From Pocillopora verrucosa (taxonomy: Eukaryota; Cnidaria; Anthozoa; Scleractinia; Pocilloporidae), in the NCBI RefSeq assembly GCF_036669915.1, contig NC_089319.1:16988012-17052011 (forward strand): 64,000 nt of DNA, written 5' to 3'. The notes beneath the pieces are model-generated. The model was not told the origin of the DNA and did not search any database. It saw only the letters and a list, made by a program, of their open reading frames with translations. The translations under genes and the position numbers were made by a program. This document shows, piece by piece, positions 22,864 to 33,700 of the stretch. Position 1 is the first letter of the stretch, and each line of letters opens with the position of its first letter.

Positions 22864-23370
22864 ATGGCGACTGAAGAGAGGAAAGTATACATTGGTTCCC
22901 CGACGAATTCTGCCAAAGATATCGCCGCTTTGGCAAAGTAATTAGTGCAGTTATATCGTGTCATGCCACTGCAATAGGATTATCTCGGGGAAACTACATA
23001 CGATAAGGAAAATTTAGTTAGTCTGCCACGGTCCGCCACGGTCCGCCACAAATTGACCGAATGAGTAACTATTGGATCTCAAGTTTATTTTTTTTCATCT
23101 TTTGAGGATAAATTATCCAAACGAAATATTATTTGGCGTTGAAAATCTTTATTACTGTTGTCTTTGTGCATGTACCGACTCACTTTGAGTAAATCAAAAT
23201 AGCTTCAATTTGGGAAAGTTTTCCTTATAATAGCCTTCTGGACATACCCTTCATTAGCATGCAATTCCACACATTCCATGGCATTACGAGTTTTTTTTTC
23301 CAGACTGCTAGCAGAATCATCAAAGAAAAAAAATTCCAAGAAACTGCAACGAGTCTGTTTCAAGACCTAG
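22864..23370 (+). CDS. Candidate small spliced ORF (46 codons), unproven
   Basis: An ATG in good context (CAAGATGGCGAC) opens a frame that ends after 25 codons at 22939-22941. A donor GTAATT at 22938 and a strong acceptor (TTTTTTTTTCCAG, ending 23303) would instead join 22864..22937 to 23304..23370. The joined product of 46 aa includes SAKDIAALA-KLLAESSKKK, which reads as one amphipathic helix across the junction. In another frame the second exon is open for ~80 codons to 23549 (FQETATSLFQDLGVS...), so frame choice is uncertain. I do not recognise the product. It may be a non-coding transcript. Confidence 0.25.
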
Positions 23371-23940
23371 GAGTTTCCACAAAGAGTGTCCGATCTGTAA
23401 TAGACTTAGTGTCAAGTGCTGCAAATATAATCTTAGAGGCAGTGGGCCACGTTTACGGCAGCTTGCCTTTACATTTCGTGTTGGGGATCACTCCTTTTCT
23501 TACACTGGTTGTAGACTTTGGAATAGTCTCCCACAAGATGGGATGCTAGTGGTATTTCCAAGTTACGAAGTTGGAGAAACTAGAACTAAGTGACGTAAAT
23601 TGTAATTGCACCTCATTGTGCGTTCACCTCAACACTGGATCTCGCATGTTTGCCTCCAGTTCATTTAAAGAATTGTATGTAGCGAAGTATTTAGGGAACA
23701 GAAAGAGGTGGGGAGGCAGTACAAATCACATCAGATCCATTCTTTCACCCTTAATTTTCCTTGCTACTCTACCAATGCAAGACTGATGTTGTTGATTAAC
23801 AATCTTTTAATAGGTAATGTGATAAATAATGAATACAACATTTGCAATGCATGTCAAGAAAAGCAAAAGCAATTGTTTTTATGACCATTCTAAAATAGAA
23901 AAAGGCATATAAATATATACATTAACAAAAAGGCTTAAAC
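23371..23940. other. Intergenic stretch and ATF4 3' flank
   Basis: No supported gene. An open frame continues to 23549 (see the candidate small ORF). The right part is probably ATF4 3' UTR on the minus strand. Confidence 0.35.
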
Positions 23941-25294
23941 TTAATCAGAAGCCAACAGAGATTGCTTCTGCAGCTTTGTTTTGTATACTTCAAGCATCAA
24001 GTTTTTCAAGTACTCAATCTCCTTAGACAAAGAATTAACTTGTTCTTTGAGTTCACCATTATCCTTCTCAAGCCCAGCAAGTTCTTTTGCTATGACATCT
24101 TGCTCCTCACGCTTTTTGACCCGGTAACGAGTGGCAGCATCTTTGTTCTGCTCCCGCTTTCTTTTCCTTTGCTGTGGAGTTTTAGCCTTTGTTGGTTTGT
24201 CTTTTGGATATGGTGCGTAGTAGTTGACCTTTACACAAGTCGTTGTTGTGGGAGAAATTTCCACAGTCTTCTTGACTGGTGTTTCAGGGGATGAGGGGTT
24301 AGAGAGGCTCTCTTCACTAAGAGAGGCCACTGGGGTTGTTGCCTCGAATAGATCTGACCCAGGGGACAAGACAGAGGGGTGAGACCCCATGTCAACATCA
24401 GGAACACTCTGCAAGGGTGATGTAGGACCAACTTGTTCCTCTGTCACTATTTCTGTGTCAACTATGCATTTATTAGTGGTGAGCAGCTTCCTGAGAATTT
24501 CATCCACATTTGCAAAGAGGTTGCCATCAGAGGATTCTTCTGATACTGGTGAATCTGCAATTTCTGAAGTGACAACACTTTCTGGCTCACTGGAAATACA
24601 TGGTTCTGAAGACGTGAATTCAAAATCCCCAAGGTTCACCAAGTCACCACCATCAACTGAGAGAATTGACTCTGTGCTATGGAACTCGAGTTTCTGTGTC
24701 ATCCAGTCAGAACCTAACAGGCCTCCACCACCGGCTGAAATTCAAAAGAAAACTTTTTGTTAATACTTCAGCACAGACCCTAACCGATAAAAACATCTCC
24801 ATGGCTCTGAGCATCAATGATTCATAATAGAAAATAAGCTGTACAATATTTGATCTCAGCTTACATAACAGAACTGATGCAACAACATGATGCAATAAAA
24901 GTCAGTTGATGAGAAACCTCACTAATTTATTGCGAATAAATTTCTTGTTACACGTATGGACTATTAATGATCAACTCGTGGGGAAATTAGTTTCAGTTTC
25001 GTCCTAAAGGAAGACGGCAGTCATCAATTTGTTCAGTGCCTAGAAAAAAAAATACTGACCTTCAACATCGAATTCCTCAAGTAGATCTGTCGCCGATAAA
25101 CTGAGCGGTGACGAGGCATCGAGTTGATGCTTCAAGGAATCTGTCTCTTCTATGTACACGTCACATTGTTCAAGAGTTCCGCTTTCCCCGAAGATCGGGA
25201 ACGAACTGAAGAGCTCCAGCTCTTCCAGAGTCTGAGATGTCGAAAATAATGAAATGTCTTCCATGTTCTTGGTTTCGTGATACGTTCTGGCCAT
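23941..25294 (-). CDS. ATF4: ATF4 (bZIP activator of the integrated stress response)
   Basis: CDS complement(join(23941..24734, 25060..25294)), 342 aa; junction phase 1. ATF4 is the nuclear bZIP factor made when eIF2-alpha is phosphorylated; it drives amino-acid, redox and ER-stress genes. The C-terminus has a basic region KRKREQNKDAATRYRVKKRE (~268-290), very close to vertebrate ATF4 (EQNK.AATRYR.KKR), followed by a heptad zipper (LEKDNGELKEQVNSLSKEI). LLGSDWMTQKLEF (~84-96) parallels GTDWMLEKMDL of human ATF4. The middle is Ser/Glu-rich. Start is the ATG at 25294; the Met at 25264 (AACATGG) has better context and cannot be excluded. The leader carries two uORFs annotated separately. ATF5 is the only close alternative. 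Confidence 0.93.
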
Positions 25295-25677
25295 CTATAA
25301 TCGATGTAAGAGAGAGAACTCGGGCGCGTTTAGGGAAACTGAAAGTTAAAAATCGAAAACCAACGTAAGTACACGAAATTCGCACGCAATCGAGTTAACA
25401 CTTTTAAATTTAAGTTTCAGAGGCGATTTCGTTCTACATCAACCATTTAATCAACCATATTTAAGATAAGATGCACTTGAATGTTCCTTAGTCGTCTAAC
25501 AGCGATTTTTTTCATCTTCAATTAAGTTTCGTAGTAAACTTAAGAGTAAACAAAAGAACGAAGACACGTTGTTCCAAGGCGATTTTTCTTTTGCGTCGAG
25601 AACTCGCCAAAAAGTTAAATTACTCTGAGTTCCTAAGAATCGGGAAGTATACACATTGACTGAAGTACTTACTCCAT
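25170..25677 (-). promoter_or_regulatory. ATF4 uORF2, spliced and overlapping the main start
   Basis: An ATG at 25677 in optimal context (ACCATGGA) is cut after two bases of codon 2 by a donor GTAAGT (exon end 25673). An acceptor TAACTTTCAG places the next exon at 25338. The joined frame, complement(join(25170..25338, 25673..25677)), encodes 57 aa (MDFPKRARVL...) and stops at 25170, about 125 nt inside the ATF4 CDS in another frame. Human ATF4 uORF2 is 59 codons and also overlaps the CDS out of frame. Such a uORF blocks ATF4 translation when initiation is efficient. Confidence 0.7.
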
Positions 25678-25727
25678 GGTTGTACTGGTGCAAATAAATT
25701 GCACGGAAAGGCTTAGCAGAGAAGCTT

Positions 25728-25739
25728 TCACACCGCCAT
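25728..25739 (-). promoter_or_regulatory. ATF4 uORF1 (three codons)
   Basis: ATG GCG GTG TGA lies on the minus strand in strong context (GAAAATGGCG, purine at -3, G at +4), in the presumed first leader exon. Vertebrate ATF4 also has a three-codon uORF1 that lets ribosomes resume scanning. The match in length and order is seen directly; the function is inferred. It needs a TSS upstream of 25739. Confidence 0.6.
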
Positions 25740-25930
25740 TTTCACAAGGGATGATGAAATTTATCATGAAAGGGTCGTGCCGCGTGTCTTGAAGCCTTGG
25801 CTGATGCAACACCACGCCATAATTAGCAACTGACGTGTCTCTGACCAATCAGCAGCCAGATTTATTTTGAGACAACCAATCAGCGTCAAAACGTTTGACG
25901 TAAGTGAGCTTGACTTACCAGTTGTCAAAC
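25740..25930. promoter_or_regulatory. Putative ATF4 promoter with CCAAT boxes and ATF-type sites
   Basis: Upstream of the leader are TGATGCAAC at 25802-25810 (fits the C/EBP-ATF composite TGATGNAAN), TGACGTG near 25832, ACCAATCAG at 25842 and again at 25875, and TGACGTAAG near 25897. The density of CCAAT boxes and ATF/CRE half-sites suggests stress-responsive autoregulation. These are motif matches only. Confidence 0.45.
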
Positions 25931-26039
25931 TGGTTTCACGTGGACTTTGCACGCCTTTCCACCTGGCTTACGTAGGTGATCCCGTGTTCTCCGTGGGATC
26001 TAGTGTTTGGCGGGAATATTTGGCGGCAAAGAAATGTGG

Positions 26040-26470
26040 TCGAATCTGTAATAAGCGGTCACCCACGCGGAACGGCGCTTAATACGGGTTAACTGGTAAA
26101 TACAGGTTGCACAAAATGGGGGCGTTTTAGAAATCGCCATTTTACGCCTTGGTTGACCATATAATATACAACAACTCGATCATTATTACTGCTAACATTG
26201 ATTTCCGACGATAAAAATGGAGTGAAATATAATTGAAAGATTATTGTTATTTTTATATGAGTGGTTCTGCTTAATTTACCGTTCAATACAGGTGGAGGAC
26301 ATTACAAAAGGGTTGTTGGGACTGAGTAAAGGGTGACTGCGTTCGCTTTAAGAGAGGTGAAAATTACAGTTATTAACGGGTCACAATCTCGGAACTTTGA
26401 AAACCGACTGCTTACTACAGGGTAACCGCTTAATTACGGTGCCGCTTAATACAGGTTTGACTGTTGAAGT
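26040..26470. repeat. Interspersed element with inverted GCTTAATAC ends
   Basis: Words 'AATAAGCGGTCA', 'GGCGCTTAATACGGGTTAAC' and 'AAATACAGGTTGC' on the left recur on the right as 'AACCGCTTAATTACGGTGCC' and 'CGCTTAATACAGGTTTGACT'. This type of CGCTTAATACAGG repeat looks like a decayed MITE. It has no ORF of note. Confidence 0.45.
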
Positions 26471-26824
26471 GTGGCAGCTTGTTAATCGCCAACTTACAGA
26501 ATCACTTCTTCACAAAGAATCACTTGATCTGACAAAGATTCTTTAGTAGGATTAATTGAGATAAAAACAAAGATAGTTCAAATTTTCAAAACTTTGCGCC
26601 ACAGCTGAAGGACAGACAAAACAAAACAAAAAAAAACTGTGAATAGGACAACTCTTTGCAAAAGTTTTGTTTATTGATTTCCCAAAGCACTAACGTATGC
26701 GGCCTTGAATTTGATTTGCAACGAAATTAGTTCTGTTTATCAGTGGTAAAGAGAAACGTTACTCTTAACATCCGATTTGGAAAAAGTGTTCCCTTGCTAC
26801 AAAATAAGAATGTTATTGGACAGT

Positions 26825-27093
26825 GTTTTCAATTGAGTGTCGAAAAACCAAGTAATCGTAGCGACCAGTCTGAACAAAGGTCTACATGATCGTTCGCCAA
26901 TGAGAACTCAAAGTGAAATCAAGCAATCCACCTGAAGCGTGGGAAAACGCAAATGGCCAAGTCGCGATGGTTTTCTTTGTTTTGAATCTGATTGGCTGAG
27001 AGGATCGATGGCGCAAGTTTTCTGGACCAATTACAGAGCAAAGTAGGTAAAACCAAAGCAATCCCAGAAAACTTTCGACACTCAATTGAAAAT
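26825..27093 (-). repeat. CCAAT-rich MITE (family C) with intact inverted ends
   Basis: The left end TTTTCAATTGAGTGTCGAAA and right end TTTCGACACTCAATTGAAAA are a perfect 20-bp terminal inverted repeat. Inside are inverted CCAAT boxes (CTGATTGGCTGAGAG), 'GGACCAATTACAG', 'GCGTGGGAAAACGC' and 'CCAATGAGAACTCAAAGT'. This is the best preserved of at least four copies (12655, 51040, 57285, 58733). Confidence 0.8.
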
Positions 27094-27794
27094 TGCTTTA
27101 TTCAAACTACGGCTAATCTCAAAATTCCCCCGTTATGGGAAAATTAACGGCGAGTCTCGATCTGGATAGACTTTATGTATTTACAAAGAGCGCAAATTTA
27201 TATCACGATTAGAGCTATGTTTCAGATAATGTCGATAAAAATGCCCGCATTTTCTAAAGACGCTTTATTGGACCAATTTCCTCTGATCATACGAACAATC
27301 TGTAATTCCACTATGCATTCAAATTGTAAATTAATATGAAGAAGTCTTGTACAACAAGCAACGATATAATAAATTTTGATTAGAAGACTGGTTTCATTGT
27401 AGTTGACACTGCCATTAGGACCAAGTTACAACAGGTAAAAGAAATGTGGTGCTTTGCGACACTACAACAATAAAATAAACTTCGTGCAATATCAAGTAAG
27501 TTTGTATCATTTATCCTTATTTAAAATTTGGGATTTTTATACAAACAGTAAGATAAGTTCTTATACTGGCAGATCTTAGAAGACAAATGAAGGTGATAAG
27601 CCATCGATTGCTAAATGACAACGTTTCTCTAAGTGAAAGAAGTAAAATTTTTTTTACTAAGACCCAGAAGCGAAACAGCGGCCATGTCTCCCAGTTTACA
27701 ATCTTGCTTGGTTTTTCTTCTCTTACCAACCCCACCCCTAACCCCCTCCCCCCAGACAAATGATCTTCACTACAACCTGTCCCGACGACTCCCC

Positions 27795-30700
27795 TCAAGT
27801 GGACAATCTCTGGTACTTTCGGGATGAATGCGATTTACTGAAGTGACTCTGGCGGGAATGGCGATGTTTAGAAAACGGCTTTGAAAAACGCTCCTTGGAT
27901 TCCTGGAGAAAAAAAAAAAACCGTTACAAATCTAATACAGACTCACACACAAAAAGCTGCGTTGAACTGCATGTATATTAATGAGAACACTTCGAGATGT
28001 TTTAGGTAAGTTTTTATGATGTGTGAAACTACCTCCATCTTGAAGGAGACTGGTGAATACAAGTTCTTAAGACAGGTAAAAGCAACAGAAGCGTTATAAA
28101 ATCAGCATGAAAACAAGGATTGCTCTGAAAGAAGAACATTAAAAGGGATTGCTTATGACGACCTTTTTCGGCTACATTTTTCAATGATATGAACTGACCG
28201 TGACCTAACTACATCAACGGGTGCTTTCAGCTATATGGCTAATAAAAGACCGAGAAGTTGACATCGAACCTAGGCATCTATGGAGCTTACCTGTTTAGAC
28301 TTTCGTTTGTTATGTTCTCGCTGAAATGGATTACCACTAAAACGTCTTGCGCTTGTATCTCTGCTGTTCTTGACCTTCTTTACCTGGATTGGAAATAAAA
28401 AGAAATATAAGTTGATTGCAAGAGAAATAAATGACAGACTGATTGATTGACTGACCGACTCAGTTGGTTGATCATCAAATCAAAATTTGATAACTATGTG
28501 TAATAATATTAATATTAACCCTTTCATTCCCAAGGTCTCTTCAGTTATTCTCCTTTCTGTCTTCAGACAATTCTTACGATGTCAGTTCCGAGATTTGGTA
28601 TTGGATCAACTAATAAACCCCCAACTGATATTTTTCTATACTATCATGACTTGTCTGCTCGATATTGCACTGATATTGTGAGGAGAAATTCTGTCACGAT
28701 CACTCATGGGAGGTATAGGGTTAAACTGCTAACGTTTCGGCTGTTAGCGAATCCTAAACCTAGACGAGAACGCAAATGACATGTGCTAAAACGAACATTG
28801 ACGGTACTGAACACCACTGTCACCCTATAGGGGTAAAAATGACACAAATTCTCCCTTACTTTTCCTCGGTCGTAATCTTCGTCCCACGGGTCTTGTCGCT
28901 GTCGTTTCCTGTCTGATTTCCCGCCACTTCTATCTACAGTGTTTTCGCCGCCATCCCATGACGTCACTGAAATTTGAACAATGAGCGGTAGAGGGTTTAG
29001 TAAATGAATAGGGCGTTAGCTGGCAATGCAAAATGCACAATTATTTTTTCCCCGGCCCCGCTGTCATCATGGACGTTTTAAGAGAGAGATAAAAAAACGC
29101 ACTCTTGTTACACCCATAATCAACAACGAATCACCATATTATTATGCAAAGAAGGCAAGGATTTACAGAACCAACCTGAACTGCCATAACCATGGAGACC
29201 TTTACTGCTGCTTAGCAACTGAGCTACGGTTGATGAATCACGTGAACCATCCCAGGTTGCTCTACGTGTAGCGTTTGTTTTCCTTGGTTCATCCTCGTGA
29301 ATAACCGGAACTGGAAGGAAAAGATTTAAAACTTGAATATTTGCCAATAGCAGGAAAATATAAGGAGACAATACTGGTGTCGAGAAAGAATTTTTTTTCA
29401 TCTTGTCACGAGCGTAGGCGAGGCGAGGAACCAATCATAACTCAGATCTCAAAGAGAAAGTGGAGATGGATAGGTCACATCCTAAGGAAACCGGCTAACA
29501 ACATCACCCGGCAGGCACTACGTTGGAATCCCCAGGGCAAGAGAAAGAGGGGTCGTCCCAGGAACTCCTGGAGAAGAGGTGTAGAGTCCCAAATGAGAAA
29601 CTGGGGCCACACTTGGGCCACTTTAGGAAGATTTGCCCAGGACAGAACCCGATGGAGGACGGAAGTGGTTAATGGCCTATGCTCCAACCGGAGCTAAGGG
29701 CGAAACAACAACAACAACAACGAGCGTAGGGCAAAGAAAAAAATTTTGATCCTCCATGAGGAGAAGAGCCTCAGGCCTTTGGATTCCGCGCTCCAATGCT
29801 CTGCCATGGAGACACAGAGACTCTACGGTGAGCCAGGCCATTACGACGCTCAAATGTAACACACGTCCAGCACACTGCTAGGATTACTAAAGTCTAAAGC
29901 GTGGGAATTACATGCGCTTTCAATGCAAGTAGTTCCACGCATGCAGCAATTGTTTTTTTTTTTACATAAAACTTGCTTAATTGGGTATTATTGAAAATAA
30001 AAAAAACAACAACAACAACAGATATTTCGATCAATGATGATGTACTCACCTCTGGACTCAGTCGTAGTTCTCCTGAAGTCTACATTTGCAGATTTCCCAG
30101 CTTCTCGGCCACGGTTGAGCTTCTCACTCTCTGAACCAGAGCTGCTGTCATCATAGCAAACCAACTTGGGTTTCTTACTTGGAGAGACGTCGCCTTCGCG
30201 GCATTTAATTTTGTGTTTTTTGCTTTTAGACTTTTCTACTGATTTCCTTTGTTGGCTCGGTTCATTCGCATCTTTTTCTGCTGCAGCCTTTTTCTGTTTT
30301 CTCTTCCTTGTTTCCTTTTTATCCACCTCGTCATCATCAAGTAATGCACTTAGCTTCTTATGCTTTTTCTTGCTCTTTTCCTTTCTCTCCTTCTTCATCT
30401 TCTTTTCTTTCTTGTGTTTTTTCCTCTTTTTCTTCTTGTCGCTCTCTTCCTTCTTGTCGCTCTCTTCGTCAATCTTGCCACTATTTTCCTCTTTCTGTAC
30501 AATCTGCGATTCCTTTTTCTCCACCTCAAATTTCTTTGAAACTTGCCACCCTGCATGCTGCCTCTCTGGGAGCCTGGGTCCTGGTGTAAGGGCTGTCTTA
30601 TCAGACACAGTCCACTCGCCAGTTTTACCCATCATGCTAGAGGTGCTGCTAGTGTCTGATATGGCTGATGACGGAGAAGGCTGGGGTGGAGCGACTCCAG

Positions 30701-33700
30701 GAGGAGGAGGTGACATGGGGCCAAACGGTGGTTCTGAAGTTGTCTTTGGTGTGACTGTCCATGGAGTGGTAGATTTTGCTGTAAGATATCAATATTATGT
30801 TACTACATGGAGGATCCATGTAACTGTCAGCTTTTCCCTCCATGAATGCATTTTGTAAAAACAAACCAAAAAAGTAATTTTAACAAAGGAAAAAACCAAA
30901 AGATGGCAGCTAAAAACAAAAACCAGCTAACCCTTTCACTCTCGAGATCTCATTAGTAATTCTCCTTACTGTCTGCCATACAATTCTCATGATGTAAGTT
31001 CAGAGAATTTGGCATCGGATCAATTAATAATCCCCTAGTTGATACTTATCTTTATTCTCATTACTTGTCTGCTTGATATTGTATTGAGACTGTAAGGGGA
31101 AATTCTTTCAAGGTGTAGCACACTTGAATGTGCTCACAAAAGTTTAAGTTTGAGCGGGAATTTGTGCAGCTCCAAATTGGTTAAAAAAGGAAAATCTTTG
31201 TTCCCTTGAGAACAAGAAATAAAAAGATGTAACTTACGTGTATGGCTGGGCATTCCTTTCCCTTGGACTAGTGGCCTGGGGATAAACAACGGTGGCGGAC
31301 GAGGTTTCTTAGGAGATAGCTTTTTTTCTTTGTTTTCCTTCCTCAGTGGGAGACCTTCGTCTGAGGTTTCCTTGATTTTATCTTTCTGGCCTCCCAAAGC
31401 TTGACCTTTTACCTCAACTGAAGAGCCGTCAGACTTGCCTGGAGATTTTGAAGTATCAGGCTTTGAAAGAGTCTCCGAAAATTTTCCCAACGAAGAGATT
31501 GGAGATTTGGTCTCAGAAGAAAGACTATCAGTGCTAGGGTTAATAAATTTTTCCTTTAGTCCATTCTTGTCATATTTCTCCTTTCCCTCGTGTTTAGCTG
31601 TGCTTGATTCTGTCTTGTTTCCTTTATTACCAGGAGAGATGTTGAACGTAAACTTGGGTCTCTGTGATGGAGGTGCCAGGGGTAAGGACGGGGCGTGGTT
31701 TGATGTTGGTGTAGCTGACGGCTTGGTGACTGTAGAGGTTGATGATGACTGTCTATGAAAAGTTATTCCAGATTTGACAGGAGTACCAACATCTGAAAAA
31801 AGGGAAGATTTTAAACAATGTACTTGGTTCCAGAACATTGCAAGGTGTGCATTGTGTTCTATTTGCTACAAAACTCACCATATTTTTTGAACATGGCAAG
31901 GAAACACAGAGGAGCCATGTCAAGTGAATCAGTGAGATCCTCTATGAGTTTAGAGGCTGATTCTTGCTTAACCCTAACCTTAACCTGAAGCAGGCCCGTG
32001 CTGTTTGTAATTTGCACTCAAATCACAACTTTGCACTTGTGTTCCATGAGAATGCACTCGCTTTCAGTCAATCTAAAGGGAGTAGTTTTTCAATGTATAT
32101 TATTATACCTTAAACCCTTCCATTCCCAAAGTTTCAAAATCACTATTCCTTACAGTCCACATACATTTCTAATAACCTAAATTCTGAAGACATTATTGCT
32201 TGAGTTAAGCAGATTTCCAGGACTTTCCAGGACCTGTAGTCTTTTCCAGGACTATCAAATTAAAATTGTCTTGAATAAATTTTTGGTTAAGAATACAATC
32301 CCAATAACTGCAAGTAGTGCAATATTAAAGAAAACTCACCATTTGATTGGATGACTTTTGGCAAATTGTCTCTTGGAATAGCAGAAGTTCTTTGTATAGA
32401 AACAGTCTTCGGCGAGGTCAGAGGGGACTTGAAAACACAAAAAAGGATAAGGATAGGATGTAAAACAATAAATAACTACACAATTAATCTACAGCACTGT
32501 AATATCAAAATGTAATTCCAAGCTTCCTGAGTGAGACTTTCATACAACTTAAGATATGTTTAAAAAACACTGGACCAATCATTTTAAAATCTATCCATAT
32601 GCAATCTACTCTATAATTTTCCTGTTTTGCCCACCACACCTATTTTGGCCTTTGGACATTTTTCCCTTTACAACACTTTTTCTAACAAATAAAATTTTAG
32701 TTACATCATTCTATAAACATTCAATCAGTGCTTAAATCTTGAACAACTCTGCAGCCAGGCCCTTTGGTAAATAATTAAAATAAGTCTCTTTTACTTCCAG
32801 TATTCAAATATGAAACACTTTTCTTATATCAGGTCTTCAATCAAACAAAGTCCCTGTTGAATAGATTTTTCTCTCCTCTTATCACTTTCCTTATTGAAAA
32901 AAAATTTGATACTGTCTACAAAAATTGAATGTTAGTGTTACGAGTGTCGATGTAGAGCAGGGTTGTTCCTAGAAAAAACTCAGGATTGTTGGTAACAGCA
33001 ACAAACTGATTTATTTCCACGTAATTAACTTCTTGACTTTACAGCACTAAGCTTCTTCACAATTCTCTCTGTTTTTTCAATAAAGTACAAGGATCTAGAA
33101 ACTTCTCTAAAGAACTAAATTTAGTAGATTAACACGGTTTCTAAATCTGAGTAATTACATAAGAAATAGAATGTTCCAGAATGTCCTTATACAAGAAGGT
33201 CACGTCTGGATGACTTAGGGTTCTAGACTGTTCTATAGAATGTTCTAGGACTTAACTTATACAATTTTTTGTAACAGTTAGTCACTCATGACAGTGAAAG
33301 GGTAAATATTATATTACAATTTGGAATAAATACCTTTAATTCCTGTTTGGAAGTCTGTTTGATGTAAAACAACAGATATGCTTGTTGAGAGAGAACTGCT
33401 TTCAGGGCAACTTGTCTGACCTGTCGGAAAAATGAGAAATAGAAAGATCCTTCTTATGAGATACTACAAAATTTTGGCAGTTTCTTATCACATACTGACA
33501 ACTCTGCCCAGCTGAGGGGTACACTGTGTTCTGGGAAATCTAGAACTAAGTAACTTTCTGCTTGATTGCCAAATTTAACAACAATAGTAATAAAGTTAAA
33601 AAAGCATTATTTGCTCTCCAACAGAAATAATATGTACCTATTGAGTGAGTAGGAGTGCTGGATGAAAAAACATTTGGCTTGAGGTCACAATACATTGACC

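Noticed and set aside
30166-30858. 230-codon plus-strand ORF rich in Ser, Phe and Leu
   Set aside because: It is the antisense of the Lys/Glu-rich USP36 exon 30050-30778; the composition follows from the opposite strand.
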